From assembly GCF_004135405.1 (NCBI RefSeq), contig NZ_CP035491.1:2170001-2234000 (forward strand): a stretch of 64,000 bases of DNA, written 5' to 3'. The notes beneath the pieces are model-generated. The model was not told the origin of the DNA. It did not search any database and saw nothing but the letters and a program-made list of their open reading frames with translations. Of the stretch, positions 49,409-61,960 are shown one piece after another. This DNA is from Agromyces protaetiae. GTDB lineage: Bacteria; Actinomycetota; Actinomycetes; Actinomycetales; Microbacteriaceae. Within the stretch, counting starts at the first letter, position 1, and every line of letters starts with the position of its first letter. A program made the translations under genes and the position numbers.

Positions 49409-52287
49409 GTGGCACTTCTTCTCCACCGCATCGGCCGGTTCGCGTACCGTCGGGCCTGGCTCGTGCTCGTCGGCTGGATCGTCGCGATCGCCGCGATCCT
49501 CGGCGTCGGGCTCGGCCTCGGCGGCCAGCTCCAGGAGTCGTTCGCGATCCCGGGCACCGAATCTCAAGAGGCCATCGACCACCTCGCGGCGGTGTTCCCC
49601 CAGACGGCGGGCGCCTCGGCGAAGGCCGTCGTGGAGGCGCCTGACGGAGCATCCGTCGAAGACGCGCCGTACCGCGACGCGATCACCGCGATGGAGACGC
49701 AGCTCGAGGGCGTCGACGGCGTCGCGAGCGTGCTCGGCCCGTTCGACGAGTATGCGGGCGACCAGGTGTCGGCCGACGGTCGCACCGCCTACATCCAGGT
49801 CCAGTTCGACGGTCAGGTGTCGGATGTCACGGATGCCTCCATCGCCGACGTCGTGGCGACGGGCGACCTCGCGTCCGACGCCGGCATGGACGTCGCGTTC
49901 GGCGGCGAGGTGTTCCAGGAGACGAGCTTCGGGCTCTCGATCACCGAGGTGTTCGGCGTGGTGTTCGCGGGGGTCGTGCTGCTCATCACGTTCGGCTCGC
50001 TGCTGTCGGCCGGGATGCCCCTTCTCACCGCGCTCGTCGGCGTCGCCGTCGCCTTCGGCGGCATCTCACTCGTCGCGGCCTTCACGACCGTCTCGTCGAC
50101 CGCCCCCATGCTCGCCGTCATGATCGGGCTCGCGGTCGGCATCGACTACGCGCTCTTCATCCTGTCGCGGCACAGAACCGGCCTCGCGAGAGGGCAAGAC
50201 CCTGAAGAGAGCGCGGCCGAGTCGGTCGCGACGGCGGGCGGCGCCGTCGTCTTCGCGGGCCTCACGGTCATCATCGCGCTCCTCGGCCTGCTCGTCGTCG
50301 GCATCCCGTTCCTCTCGGTCATGGGCGTCGGCGCGGCGTTCGCCGTGCTCGTCGCCGTGCTCGCCGCGACGACCCTCCTCCCCGCGATCATGGGGCTCGC
50401 AGGCACCAAGCTCGCGCCGAAGCCCGGCAGCCGAGCCCACCGCCGTGCGAACGCCGACGACGAGGGCGGGAAGCGCACGATGGGCCGGCGCTGGGTCGAC
50501 CTCGTGCTGAAGGCCCCCGCCGTCGCCGTCGTCCTCGTCGCGGGCGTGCTCGGCACCGCCGCGATCCCCGCGGCGAGCCTCGACCTGAACCTGCCGAGCG
50601 GCGCGACCGCCGAGCACGGCACGCAGGAGCGCAAGGCGTACGACATGATCGCCGAGGGCTTCGGGCCCGGCTACAACGGCCCGCTCGTCGTCACCGTCGA
50701 CATCACCCAGACGACCGACATCTTCACCGACCTCGACGACATCCGCGATCGCCTCGCGGCGCTCGACGGCGTCGCCTACGTCGGCGAGGGCCTGCCGAAC
50801 GAGACCGTCGACACGGCGATCATCCAGGTCATCCCCGAGACCGCGCCCAACGACCCCGAGACCAAGCGCATCGTCGAGGAGATCCGCGAGCTCGAGCCGT
50901 CGATCACCGAAGACCTCGGCACGCCGATCGCCGTGACGGGCTACACGGCCGTCTCGATCGACATCTCGAACCGCCTGAACGACGCCCTGCTGCCGTTCGC
51001 GCTCATCGTCGTGGGGCTCTCGATCGTGCTCCTTCTCATCGTGTTCCGCTCGGTCTTCGTGCCTGTGAAGGCCGCCGTCGGGTTCCTCCTGTCGGCGTTC
51101 GGCGCGATCGGCGCGACCGTCGCGGTGTTCCAGTGGGGATGGTTCGCCGACCTCCTGCACATCGAGCCCGGGCCGATCCTGAGCTTCTTGCCGATCCTCC
51201 TTATGGCCGTGCTCTTCGGTCTCGCGATGGACTACGAGGTGTTCCTCGTGTCGGGCATGCGCGAAGAGTACGTCAAGACGAAAGAGCCGCGCCGCGCGAT
51301 CACCCACGGCTTCCAGCACGCCGCGCGCGTCGTCACTGCCGCCGCGCTCATCATGTTCTTCGTCTTCTTCGCCTTCGTGCCCGAAGGGTCGGGCGTCATC
51401 AAGGGCATCGCGTTCGCGCTCGCGATCGGCGTCGCGTTCGATGCATTCCTCGTCAGGATGACCCTCGTGCCGGCCGCGATGGCGCTCGCCGGAAAGGCCG
51501 CGTGGTGGCTGCCCAAGTGGCTCGCGCGGATCCTCCCGAGCGTCGACATCGAGGGCGAGGGGCTCCGCGAGCACCTCGACCAGGCCGCCTGGGCGAGCCG
51601 CAGCGAGGCCGCGATCCGCGCCGACGGCGCCGTGTTCGGCCTCGCCGAGCGGCCCATCGGCCCCTCGACCTCGATGTGCCCGAGGGCGCGCTCCTCCTCG
51701 TCGAAGGCGCCTCCGTCGATCGCCGCGTCGTCGCCGCGACCCTCGCGGGCCGCCTCGACCCCGTCGAGGGACGGCTCGCGGTGCTCGGCGAACCCCTGCC
51801 GACGGCGGCCGGGCGCGTGCAGCGCCGCGTCGCCGTCGCCGAGGCGACCGCCGACGCCGGCACGGGCGCGACCGTCGGCGAAGTGCTCGCCGCACGCGTC
51901 GACGCGACGAGGCCCTGGTACCGGCTCACCCCGCCCGGCCGCCGAGTCGACCTGTGGGTCGAGCGGCTCAACGCGGCACTCGACCAGCCAGGCACCCGCA
52001 CCGCCCGCATCGACCGCGAAGCCGCGATCGGCTCGCTCGGCGCCCGCGACCGCGCCCTCGTCGCACTCGCCGCCGCGCTCGCCGAAGGCCCCGACGCCGT
52101 CGTCCTCGACCTCGACGACGAGACCGCGACCGAGCAGGCCGCCTTCTGGCCCGCCGCTGCGCGGCTCGTCCCCGCCGGCACGACCGTCGTGGTCGGCGTC
52201 GGACACGGCCACCACGCCGCCGCGTTCGCGGCGCGAGGCATCCGAACCGTCACCCTCAGCCCCGCACTCGAGGAGGCCCTCCGATGA
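49409..52287 (+). CDS. MMPL/RND family transporter fused to a degenerate ABC-ATPase-like domain (frameshift in linker)
   Basis: Large inner-membrane exporter. Two MMPL halves (residues ~1-330 and ~360-700) each have an extracytoplasmic loop and a helix bundle; IGLAVGIDYALFILSR and LFGLAMDYEVFLVSG hold the family's proton-relay Asp residues. From ~750 an ABC-like domain follows in another frame: GPLDLDVPEGALLLVEGAS, LVALAAALAEGPDAVVLDLDD. One extra C in the run at 51661-51664 joins them into 959 residues. Walker A, LSGGQ and the Walker B Glu are missing, so it cannot hydrolyse ATP as a normal ABC protein. Substrate unknown. Confidence 0.82.
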
Positions 52288-54244
52288 GCCCCAAGCTCCG
52301 ACTCCAGTCCTTGCTGGGCACGACCGCGGCGCAGCGCCGCACCCGCTTCGGGGTGCTCATCGCCGCCGTCATCCTCGTGCCGCTCGCCGTCGCGGGCCTC
52401 GTCGCGGGCGCCCTCGGCGGCGCCGACCAACGACTCGAGACGATCCCCGCGATCGTCGTCAACAACGACGAGATGGTCACGATGACGGGCGCAGACGGCG
52501 CCGAGCAGCCCGTGCTCGCGGGCCGCCAGCTCGTGACCGAGCTGACCGGCCCGAACACGGCGGGCTTCTCGTGGACGATCTCGAACGACGAAGAGGCCGA
52601 GCAGGCCCTCGCGCGCGGCGACGCCTACGCGGTGCTCACGATCCCGTCGGACTTCTCTTCGTCGATCGTGTCGATCTCGGGGAGGACCCGCAGAAGGCCG
52701 ACCTCTCGATCCGCACCGACGACGCGCACGGGTTCCTCGCGGGCGCCGTCGCGCAGTCGGTCGGCCAGGCCATGACGGCGACGTTCGGCCAGCAGCTCAC
52801 GGCGCAGTACCTCGAGGGGTTCTATGCGAACCTGGCGGGCATGGGCGGCTCGCTCGGGCAGGCCGCCGACGGCGCGACGCAGCTGTCGTCGGGCGCGGGT
52901 TCGCTCGCGACGGGGCTCGGCGATCTGTCGTCAGGCGTTTCGCAGGCGGCCACGGGAGCGTCGGATGCCGCGGCCGGCGCCTGGGCCTACGCCGACGGCG
53001 TGCGCCAGTACACCGCGGGCGTCGACGGCATCGCCTCGGGCCTCGGCGGCCTCAGCACGGGCGCCGCGGGGCTCGATCAGATCTCGGACAACTGGGACGC
53101 CTACACGGGCGGCATCGCGCAAGGCGTCGCGACGGTCGACGGGTACCTCGGCCCGGCCTCCGACACCCTCGCGCAGATCCTCGCCGACAACCCCGACCTC
53201 CTGACGCAGTACCCCGAGCTCGGCGGCGTTTCGGCGACGATCGAGGGCGTCCGCACCCAGCTCGGCGACATGGCGTCGGGCGGGCAGCAGCTCGCCGCCG
53301 CCTCGCGCGGCGCGATCGACGGCATCCAGGGCGGCATTGCCGACCTCGCCGGGGGAGCGGCGCAGCTTTCCGCGGGCTCGGCGGGCCTTCGCGACGGCGC
53401 GACCTCGCTCGCGTCGGGCGTCGACGGCCTCGCCACGGGCCTCGGTCAGCTGTCGGCAGGCGCGTCGAGCGCGGCATCCGGAGCCACCGATCTCGCGGGC
53501 GGCGCGACGCAGCTCGCCGACGGGCTCACGCAGGGCGCGAAGGACGCGAGCGCCCTCTCCGACATCGACGCCGCGACGACCGCCGACGTCGTCTCGCAGC
53601 CCGTCACGGTCGACACCGCCCGCAACCACGAGATCTCCGGCTCGGGCGAGGTCATCGGCATGCTGTTCGCGCCCATCGGCCTGTGGGTCGGCGCGCTCGC
53701 GCTCTTCCTCGTGCTGCGCCCGTTCCCGCGCGACGCGCTCCGCAGCACGACCTCGACCGGCGGCCTCGTCGGACGCGCGCTCTGGCGCACAGGGCTCATC
53801 GCCCTCGCCCAGGCGGCCGCGGTCGTCGCGCTCCTGCACACGGCGCTCGGCGTGTCGTGGACGCTCCTGCCGCAGACGCTCGCGTTCTCGGCGCTCCTCG
53901 CGCTCGTGTTCACGGCGCTGCACGGGTTCCTGCAGACCGCGCTCGGGCGCGCCGGCACGCTCGTGTCGCTCGTGCTCGTGGCATTGCAGCTCGCGTCGAC
54001 GGGCGGGCTCTACCCGGTCGAGGTGCTGAGCGGGCCGTTCCAGGCGATCAGCCGGCTGCTCCCGCTGACTTGGGCGGTCGAGGGCATGCAGGGCATCGTC
54101 GCGGGGGCGTCGAGCGGCCAGGTCGCGGGAGCGGCGGGCGTGCTCGCGCTCTTCGGCATCGGCGCGGTCGTCGCGACGGCCGCGGTCGTCGCGCGGCGCA
54201 GAGGCATCCGGTCGACAGGGTTCGCGGCGGCCGCGATCGGGTGA
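52284..54244 (+). CDS. YhgE/Pip domain protein, ABC-2-like membrane protein (frameshifted)
   Basis: 653 residues after correction. It opens RTRFGVLIAAVILVPLAVAGLV (TM1), then a long extracytoplasmic region with the YhgE/Pip Gly/Ala-rich repeat (LSSGAGSLATGLGDLSSGVSQA and similar, 52.85-53.55 kb), predicted to form a rod. Five C-terminal membrane helices follow. The frame breaks at 52679-52682; one extra G joins SIS-G to EDPQKADLSIRTDDAHG. ATGA couples it to the MMPL gene. YhgE proteins act as exporter parts and as type VII secretion or phage-infection factors; with MMPL and TetR an envelope or drug export role is likely. Confidence 0.83.
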
Positions 54245-54316
54245 CGGATGTCTCGGGGAGCCGGTGCCTCGGGTGAGGGGCTGCGCGATAGCCTGAACCC
54301 AGCGAGGAGGACCGCC

Positions 54317-56560
54317 ATGACGCAATCCCCCGAACCACCTGACCTCTATCCCGACGCGGCCTACGACATGGTCGTGGTCTCCAACCGGCTGCCCGTCGAC
54401 TACGACGAGGGGCCGGCCGGCGAGACGCGGTGGAAGAGCTCGCCCGGTGGGCTCGTGACGGCGCTCGAGCCCGTCATGCGCCAAGCCGACGGCGCGTGGG
54501 TCGGGTGGGCGGGCGTCGCCGACCGCGAGTTCGACCCGTTCGAGCACGACGGCATCTCGATCGTGCCCGTGCCGCTCTCGGCGGAGGAGCTCGAGGACTA
54601 CTACGAAGGCTTCTCGAACGACACCCTCTGGCCGCTCTACCACGACGTCATCGCGCCGCCCTCGTTCCACCGCGAGTGGTGGGACGCCTACGTGCGCGTC
54701 AACCGGCGCTTCGCCGAGGCGGCGGCGCGCGCCGCCGCCGAGGGCGCCGTCGTGTGGGTGCAGGACTACCAGCTCCAGCTCGTTCCGCGGATGCTCCGGG
54801 AGAGCCGTCCCGACCTCGTCATCGGGTTCTTCAACCACATCCCGTTCCCCGCGTACGGCATCTACTCGCAGCTGCCGTGGCGTCGCCAGGTCGTCGACGG
54901 ACTGCTCGGCGCCGACGTCATCGGCTTCCAACGGGCGACGGATGCCTCGAACTTCGCGCGGGCGGTCAGGCGGCTGTACGGCTACACGACCCGCGGCACG
55001 ACGATCGAGGTGCCGACCGGCGACGGCGAGTCGCGCCGCGTCGTCGCGCGGCACTTCCCGATCTCGATCGACTCGGCTGGCTTCGAGGAGCTCGCGCGGA
55101 GGCCCGAGATCCAGGCGCGCGCACGCGAGATCCGCGAGAGCCTCGGCAACCCGAAGACCGTCATGCTCGGCGTCGACCGCCTCGACTACACGAAGGGCAT
55201 CCGCCACCGCATGAAGGCCTTCGGCGAGCTCCTGCGCGACGGCCGGCTCAAGGTCGAGGACGCGATCCTCGTGCAGGTCGCGAGTCCGTCGCGCGAGCGC
55301 GTCGAGACCTACCGCCAGCTCCGCGACGAGATCGAGCTCACCGTCGGGCGGCTGAACGGCGACCAGGCGACCCTCGGGCACCAGGCGATCGCGTACCTCC
55401 ACCACGGGTACCCGCGCGAAGAGATGGTCGCGCTGTACCTCGCCGCCGACGTCATGCTGGTGACCGCGCTCCGCGACGGCATGAACCTTGTCGCGAAAGA
55501 GTATGTGGCATGCCGGTTCGACAACGACGGCGTCCTCGTCCTGAGCGAGTTCACCGGGGCATCCGACGAACTCCGCCAGGCCGTCCTCGTGAACCCGCAC
55601 GACATCGAGGGGCTGAAAGACGCGATCGTCGAGGCGATCGAGATGCCGCACCGCGAGCGAGCCCGGCGCATGCGCGCGCTCCGCCGGCGCGTGCGCACGA
55701 ACGACGTCGCGAACTGGTCGGCTTCCTTCCTCGAGACGCTCACGGGCACGGGCAAGATCGCGGCGGGCATCTCTGAGCCGCTCCAAGTCGCCATCGCCGC
55801 GCTGGCCGACGTCGACCGGCTCCTCGTCGCCCTCGACTTCGACGGCACCCTCGCCCCCATCGTCGAGCGGCCCGAGGACGCGCGCGCGACCGACCGCGCG
55901 AGCAGAGCGATCGCGCAGCTCGCCGAGCTCGACGAGACGCGCGTCGCGATCGTGTCGGGCCGCGCGCTCGACAGCCTGCTCGAGGTCGTGCACCCGCCCG
56001 CGGGAACGCTCCTCAGCGGTTCGCACGGCGTCGAACTGCAGCTCGACGCCGGCGTCGTCACGGTCGACCTGCGCGACGCCGAACTCGCGCGGCTCCGCCG
56101 CCTCACCGAGCTCGTCGAAGGCGCGATCGCCGCTTCGCCCGCCGCGTGGATCGAGCGGAAGCCCGCCGGGGTGGCGCTCCACACACGGCGCATGCCCGCC
56201 AACGACGGCATCGCGTTGCAGCAGGAGGTGCGCGAGCTCGTGACATCCGAACTGCCCGACGTGACGACCAGAACCGGCAAGGCGGTTCTCGAGTTCGCGG
56301 TGCGCGCGAGCGACAAGGGCGACTCGCTCGCGAGGCTCCGACAGCATGTCGGCGCCGACGCCGTGCTCTACCTCGGCGATGACGTGACCGACGAGGACGC
56401 GTTCGCCGTGCTGGGCGACGGCGACCTCGGCGTGAAGGTCGGCCAGGGCAAGTCGATCGCCGCCCATCGGGTGCGCGGTCCCGAGGAGGTCTCGGAGCTG
56501 CTGGAGCTCCTTGTGCAGGTCAGGTCGAGCGCGCGCCGAGGGGCCTCTCGCTGGACATAG
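54317..56560 (+). CDS. Bifunctional trehalose-6-phosphate synthase/phosphatase (OtsA-OtsB fusion)
   Basis: Makes trehalose from UDP-glucose and glucose-6-phosphate in two steps. 747 residues. The GT20 synthase occupies ~18-480: [71 protein letters not shown], and [17 protein letters not shown]. The HAD-type phosphatase is ~495-735: [12 protein letters not shown] with nucleophile Asp507, and [15 protein letters not shown] 54317 has GAGGAGG 7 nt upstream; TAGCCT (54289-54294) is a plausible -10. Trehalose serves osmoprotection and envelope glycolipids. Confidence 0.94.
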   Translation: MTQSPEPPDLYPDAAYDMVVVSNRLPVDYDEGPAGETRWKSSPGGLVTALEPVMRQADGAWVGWAGVADREFDPFEHDGISIVPVPLSAEELEDYYEGFSNDTLWPLYHDVIAPPSFHREWWDAYVRVNRRFAEAAARAAAEGAVVWVQDYQLQLVPRMLRESRPDLVIGFFNHIPFPAYGIYSQLPWRRQVVDGLLGADVIGFQRATDASNFARAVRRLYGYTTRGTTIEVPTGDGESRRVVARHFPISIDSAGFEELARRPEIQARAREIRESLGNPKTVMLGVDRLDYTKGIRHRMKAFGELLRDGRLKVEDAILVQVASPSRERVETYRQLRDEIELTVGRLNGDQATLGHQAIAYLHHGYPREEMVALYLAADVMLVTALRDGMNLVAKEYVACRFDNDGVLVLSEFTGASDELRQAVLVNPHDIEGLKDAIVEAIEMPHRERARRMRALRRRVRTNDVANWSASFLETLTGTGKIAAGISEPLQVAIAALADVDRLLVALDFDGTLAPIVERPEDARATDRASRAIAQLAELDETRVAIVSGRALDSLLEVVHPPAGTLLSGSHGVELQLDAGVVTVDLRDAELARLRRLTELVEGAIAASPAAWIERKPAGVALHTRRMPANDGIALQQEVRELVTSELPDVTTRTGKAVLEFAVRASDKGDSLARLRQHVGADAVLYLGDDVTDEDAFAVLGDGDLGVKVGQGKSIAAHRVRGPEEVSELLELLVQVRSSARRGASRWT

Positions 56561-56570
56561 ACTCGTCTCC

Positions 56571-58268
56571 ATGTCCTCCCAGTTCGACCCCAAACCGCGC
56601 AGCCGCGTCGTCACGGACGGCATCGAAGCCATGACCAGCCGGGGCATGCTCCGCGCCGTCGGCATGGGCGATGCCGACTGGGACAAGCCCCAGATCGGCA
56701 TCGCGAGCTCGTGGAACGAGATCACCCCCTGCAACCTCTCGCTCGGCCGCCTCGCGCAGGCCGCGAAAGAGGGCGTGCACGGCGGCGGCGGCTACCCGCT
56801 GCAGTTCGGCACCGTCTCCGTGTCCGACGGCATCTCGATGGGCCACGAGGGCATGCACTTCTCGCTCGTGTCGCGCGAGGTCATCGCCGACTCGGTCGAG
56901 GTCGTCATGCAGGCCGAGCGGCTCGACGGCTCGGTCCTGCTCGCCGGCTGCGACAAGTCGATCCCCGGCATGCTCATGGCGGCCGCGCGTCTCGACCTCG
57001 CGAGCGTCTTCCTCTACGCGGGCTCGATCGCGCCCGGCTGGGTGCGGCTGTCCGACGGCACCGAGAAGGACATCACGATCATCGACTCGTTCGAAGCGGT
57101 CGGCGCCGTCAAGGCCGGCAAGATGAGCGAGGCCGACGCAAAGCGCATCGAGTGCGCGTTCGCGCCCGGCGAGGGCGCGTGCGGCGGCATGTACACCGCC
57201 AACACCATGGCCTCGGTCGCCGAGGCGCTCGGCCTCTCGCTCCCCGGCTCGGCGTCGCCCGCGTCGGCCGACCGCCGCCGCGACTACTACGCGCACCGCT
57301 CGGGCGAGGCCGTCGTGAACCTCCTGAAGCACGGCATGACGGCCCGCCAGATCCTCACGAAGGAGGCGTTCGAGAACGCCATCGCCGTGGGCATGGCCCT
57401 CGGCGGCTCGACGAACATCGTCCTCCACCTCCTCGCGATCGCGCGCGAGGCCGAGGTCGAGCTCACCCTCGATGACTTCAACCGCATCGGCTCGAAGGTG
57501 CCGCACATCGGCGACCTCAAGCCCTTCGGCAAGTACGTCATGAACGACGTCGACCGCCGCGGCGGCGTCCCCGTGCTCATGAAGGCGCTCCTCGACGCGG
57601 GCCTGCTCCACGGCGACGTGCTCACCGTCACGGGCAAGACCATGCGCGAGAACCTCGAAGAGCTCGACCTTCCGGGCCTCGACGGCGAGGTGCTCCACAC
57701 GCTCGACGACCCCATCCACGAGACGGGCGGCCTCACGATCCTCCACGGGTCGCTCGCCCCCGAGGGCGCGGTCGTCAAGACGGCCGGGTTCGACGCAGCC
57801 GTGTTCGAGGGCCCCGCGCGCGTGTTCGAGCGCGAGCGCGGCGCGATGGACGCGCTCACGAACGGCGAGATCAAGGCCGGCGACGTCGTCGTCATCCGCT
57901 ACGAAGGCCCCAAGGGCGGGCCGGGCATGCGCGAGATGCTCGCCATCACGGCAGCCATCAAGGGCGCGGGCCTCGGAAAAGATGTACTACTCTTGACGGA
58001 CGGTCGATTCTCAGGCGGCACAACCGGCCTGTGCATCGGCCATCTGGCACCCGAAGCGGTGGACGCAGGTCCGATCGCCTTGGTGCGCGATGGTGATCTG
58101 ATTCGGGTCGATATCGCGGCCCGGTCCATCGACCTACTTGTCGAGGAGGCCGAGCTGGCCGCCCGCCGTGAAGGCTGGGCGCCGCTTCCCCCGCGCTATA
58201 CCCGAGGCGTCCTCGCGAAGTACTCGAAGCTCGTGCGTTCCGCCGCAGAAGGCGCCACCACGGGCTGA
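56571..58268 (+). CDS. ilvD: Dihydroxy-acid dehydratase
   Basis: Dehydrates 2,3-dihydroxy acids to 2-keto acids, the third step of valine and isoleucine synthesis; Fe-S enzyme. 565 residues. Cluster-associated Cys: Cys54 in EITPCNLSL, Cys127 in GCDKSIPGM and Cys204 in [14 protein letters not shown]. The C-terminal [23 protein letters not shown] is conserved. ATG 56571 lies 7 nt after a TAGACT hexamer (56558-56563), leaderless-type. It sits 10 nt after the trehalose gene and 43 nt before ilvB, unlike ilv clusters where ilvD is separate. Confidence 0.96.
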   Translation: MSSQFDPKPRSRVVTDGIEAMTSRGMLRAVGMGDADWDKPQIGIASSWNEITPCNLSLGRLAQAAKEGVHGGGGYPLQFGTVSVSDGISMGHEGMHFSLVSREVIADSVEVVMQAERLDGSVLLAGCDKSIPGMLMAAARLDLASVFLYAGSIAPGWVRLSDGTEKDITIIDSFEAVGAVKAGKMSEADAKRIECAFAPGEGACGGMYTANTMASVAEALGLSLPGSASPASADRRRDYYAHRSGEAVVNLLKHGMTARQILTKEAFENAIAVGMALGGSTNIVLHLLAIAREAEVELTLDDFNRIGSKVPHIGDLKPFGKYVMNDVDRRGGVPVLMKALLDAGLLHGDVLTVTGKTMRENLEELDLPGLDGEVLHTLDDPIHETGGLTILHGSLAPEGAVVKTAGFDAAVFEGPARVFERERGAMDALTNGEIKAGDVVVIRYEGPKGGPGMREMLAITAAIKGAGLGKDVLLLTDGRFSGGTTGLCIGHLAPEAVDAGPIALVRDGDLIRVDIAARSIDLLVEEAELAARREGWAPLPPRYTRGVLAKYSKLVRSAAEGATTG

Positions 58269-58311
58269 GTCGCTGCGCTCTTTCGCATACCCAGTCACCA
58301 GAAGGAATCGA

Positions 58312-60117
58312 ATGACCACGGAATCCACTCCCGTGCCATCGCCCGCGACCCTGCCCTCCGGCGTGCCCGAGGAGCTGACGGGCGCCGAGGCGGTCGTCCG
58401 CACACTCGAACTGCTCGGCATCAAAGACGTCTTCGGCCTGCCGGGCGGAGCCATCCTCCCCGTCTACGACCCGCTGCTCGACAGCAAGAAGCTGCGGCAC
58501 ATCCTCGTGCGCCACGAGCAGGGCGCAGGTCACGCGGCCGAAGGGTACGCGGCATCCAGCGGCAAGCTCGGCGTCGCGATCGCGACGTCGGGCCCCGGCG
58601 CGACCAACCTCGTCACCGCCATCGCCGACGCGCACATGGACTCGGTGCCCCTCCTCGCGATCACCGGCCAGGTGTTCTCGAACCTCATGGGCACCGACGC
58701 ATTCCAGGAGGCCGACATCGTCGGCATCACGATGCCCGTCACGAAGCACAGCTTCCTCGTGAAGAAGGCCGAAGACATCCCGTCGACGATCGCGGCCGCC
58801 GTGCACATCGCGACGACGGGCCGCCCCGGCCCCGTGCTCGTCGACATCACGAAGGACGCGCAGCAGACCAAGGTGCCCTTCCGCTGGCCCCCGAAGGTCG
58901 ACCTGCCCGGCTACCGCCCCATCACGAAGGCGCACGGCAAGCAGGTCGCGGCTGCGGCGCAGCTCATCGCCGAGGCGAAGCGCCCGGTGCTCTACGTGGG
59001 CGGCGGCGTCATCCGCAGCCGCGCCTCCGAAGAGCTCCTCGCCCTGGCCGAGTCGACCGGCGCCCCTGTCGTGACGACCCTCATGGCGCGCGGCGCGTTC
59101 CCCGACTCGCACCCGCAGCACCTCGGCATGCCGGGCATGCACGGCACGGTCCCGGCCGTGCTCGCCCTGCAGGAGGCTGACCTCCTCGTCGCGCTCGGCG
59201 CGCGGTTCGACGACCGCGTCACGGGCAAGGCGGCGCTCTTCGCGCCGAACGCGAAGGTCGTGCACGTCGACATCGACCCGGCTGAGATCTCGAAGATCCG
59301 CGTCGCCGACGTGCCGATCGTGGGCGACTTGAAAGACGTCCTCGTCGACCTCGGGGCCGCCTTCGGCGAACTCAAGTCGGCGAGCGGCTCGGCCGACCTC
59401 ACCGAGTGGTGGGAGACCCTCGACGGGCTCCGCGCCGAGTACCCGCTCGGCTACTCGCCGACCTCCGACGGACTCCTAGCCCCGCAGTACGTGATCCAGC
59501 GCATCGGCGAGCTCACAGGCCCCGAGGGCGTCTACGCCGCGGGCGTGGGTCAGCACCAGATGTGGGCGGCGCAGTTCATCAAGTACGAGCGCCCCAACTC
59601 GTGGCTGAACTCGGGCGGTGCGGGCACAATGGGCTACTCGGTCCCCGCCGCCATGGGCGCCAAGGTCGCCGAACCCGACCGCGTCGTGTGGTCGATCGAC
59701 GGCGACGGCTGCTTCCAGATGACGAACCAAGAGCTCGCGACCTGCACGCTCAACGACATCCCCATCAAGGTCGCGATCATCAACAACTCGTCGCTCGGCA
59801 TGGTGCGGCAGTGGCAGACCCTCTTCTACGACGGCCGGTACTCGAACACCGACCTCAACACGGGCCACGACACCGCGCGCGTGCCCGACTTCGTGAAGCT
59901 CGCCGAGGCGTACGGCGCCCTCGGCATCCGCGTCACGAAGGCCGAAGAGGTCGATGCGGCGATCAAGCTCGCCCTCGAGACGAACGACCGCCCGGTCGTG
60001 ATCGACTTCGTCGTCTCGGCCGACGCCATGGTGTGGCCGATGGTGCCGCAGGGCGTCTCCAACAGCTACGTCCAGTACGCGCGCGACCACGCGCCGGCAT
60101 TCACCGAGGAGGACTGA
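58312..60117 (+). CDS. ilvB: Acetolactate synthase large (catalytic) subunit
   Basis: ThDP-dependent enzyme that condenses pyruvate with pyruvate or 2-ketobutyrate, the first step of branched-chain synthesis. 601 residues. Catalytic Glu69 in [14 protein letters not shown], the FAD-binding middle domain ([23 protein letters not shown]), and the ThDP motif GDG at 464-466 with the downstream NN ([13 protein letters not shown]). ATG 58312 has AGAAGG 6 nt upstream. ilvN follows after 2 nt, so the subunits are co-made. Confidence 0.97.
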   Translation: MTTESTPVPSPATLPSGVPEELTGAEAVVRTLELLGIKDVFGLPGGAILPVYDPLLDSKKLRHILVRHEQGAGHAAEGYAASSGKLGVAIATSGPGATNLVTAIADAHMDSVPLLAITGQVFSNLMGTDAFQEADIVGITMPVTKHSFLVKKAEDIPSTIAAAVHIATTGRPGPVLVDITKDAQQTKVPFRWPPKVDLPGYRPITKAHGKQVAAAAQLIAEAKRPVLYVGGGVIRSRASEELLALAESTGAPVVTTLMARGAFPDSHPQHLGMPGMHGTVPAVLALQEADLLVALGARFDDRVTGKAALFAPNAKVVHVDIDPAEISKIRVADVPIVGDLKDVLVDLGAAFGELKSASGSADLTEWWETLDGLRAEYPLGYSPTSDGLLAPQYVIQRIGELTGPEGVYAAGVGQHQMWAAQFIKYERPNSWLNSGGAGTMGYSVPAAMGAKVAEPDRVVWSIDGDGCFQMTNQELATCTLNDIPIKVAIINNSSLGMVRQWQTLFYDGRYSNTDLNTGHDTARVPDFVKLAEAYGALGIRVTKAEEVDAAIKLALETNDRPVVIDFVVSADAMVWPMVPQGVSNSYVQYARDHAPAFTEED

Positions 60118-60119
60118 CC

Positions 60120-60629
60120 ATGTCGACCCACGTGCTGTCGCTCCTCGTCGAGGACAAGCCCGGCCTGCTCACGCGCGTCGCGGGGCTGTTCTCGCGCCGC
60201 GGCTTCAACATCGAGTCGCTCGCCGTCGGCCACACCGAGATCGCCGGCCTCAGCCGAATCACGGTCGTCGTCGACGTCGACCAGCTCCCGCTCGAGCAGG
60301 TGACGAAGCAGCTCAACAAGCTCATCAACGTCATCAAGATCGTCGAGCTCGACCCCGCGCAGTCGGTGCAGCGCGAGCACCTGCTCATCAAGGTGCGCGT
60401 CGACAACACGACGCGTTCGCAGGTGCTCGAGGCCGTCAACCTCTTCCGTGCCCGCGTCGTCGACGTGTCGACCGACGCGCTCGTGATCGAGGTCACGGGC
60501 GACTCGGGCAAGACGCAGGCGCTCCTCAAGGTGCTCGAGCCGTACGGCATCAAGGAGATCGCCCAGTCGGGCCTCCTCGCGATCGGCCGCGGCGGCAAGT
60601 CCATCACCGAGCGCGTCTTCCGCAGCTGA
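60120..60629 (+). CDS. ilvN: Acetolactate synthase small (regulatory) subunit
   Basis: Stimulates IlvB and confers valine feedback inhibition. 169 residues: an N-terminal ACT domain (LSLLVEDKPGLLTRVAGLFSRRGFNIESLAVGHTE) with the effector-site Gly/Asn region, and a C-terminal ALS_ss_C domain (VSTDALVIEVTGDSGKTQALLKVLEPYGIKEIAQSGLLAIGRG). ATG 60120 is 2 nt after the ilvB stop, with GAGGAG overlapping the ilvB end as SD. Confidence 0.96.
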   Translation: MSTHVLSLLVEDKPGLLTRVAGLFSRRGFNIESLAVGHTEIAGLSRITVVVDVDQLPLEQVTKQLNKLINVIKIVELDPAQSVQREHLLIKVRVDNTTRSQVLEAVNLFRARVVDVSTDALVIEVTGDSGKTQALLKVLEPYGIKEIAQSGLLAIGRGGKSITERVFRS

Positions 60630-61721
<1,092 letters not shown>

Positions 61722-61737
61722 GCGTCAGCTCTGATTC

Positions 61738-61769
61738 GCGGCCCGTCCCGGTTCTCCGGGGCGGGCCGC
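61738..61769 (+). terminator. Strong hairpin terminator after ilvC
   Basis: Stem GCGGCCCGTCCCGG / CCGGGGCGGGCCGC (14 bp, one G-U) with loop TTCT, followed by GTTTCGCGTTTCG. It starts 17 nt after the ilvC stop and is the most stable terminator in the window. Confidence 0.85.
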
Positions 61770-61851
61770 GTTTCGCGTTTCGCGGCAACGAATGAGCGGA
61801 TGTCCCAACCAACGTTGCTCGGATGAGCACGTTTTCCGTTCCAAACGGAGT

Positions 61852-61873
61852 GTTCACGCCAACTTCACATACT
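61852..61873 (+). promoter_or_regulatory. PHO-box-like direct repeat upstream of the secreted nuclease gene
   Basis: GTTCACGCCAA and CTTCACATACT: two units with a shared TTCAC core repeating every 11 nt, the layout of the actinobacterial PhoP box. A short inverted repeat TCCGTT-cca-AACGGA (61835-61849) lies just upstream. Secreted nucleases of this type belong to the phosphate-starvation response in Corynebacterium. Confidence 0.4.
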
Positions 61874-61960
61874 TCTCTTGTCCAGGACGCAAGATCACGC
61901 CAGTCTGACGACTGTCTGTGCCGGAATCCGGCGGTCGGATCTTCAGAAGGGGAGCGAATC

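Noticed and set aside
47864..49412. 14-nt direct repeat TTGAACGACCGTGG (47864 and 49399)
   Set aside because: Several 14-mer pairs are expected by chance in 64 kb; the contexts differ and no third copy was seen.
52931..56734. 1267-codon open frame on the minus strand
   Set aside because: It is antisense to yhgE, the trehalose gene and the start of ilvD. Its Arg/Glu/His-rich translation is the mirror of G+C-rich third positions, with no family motif.
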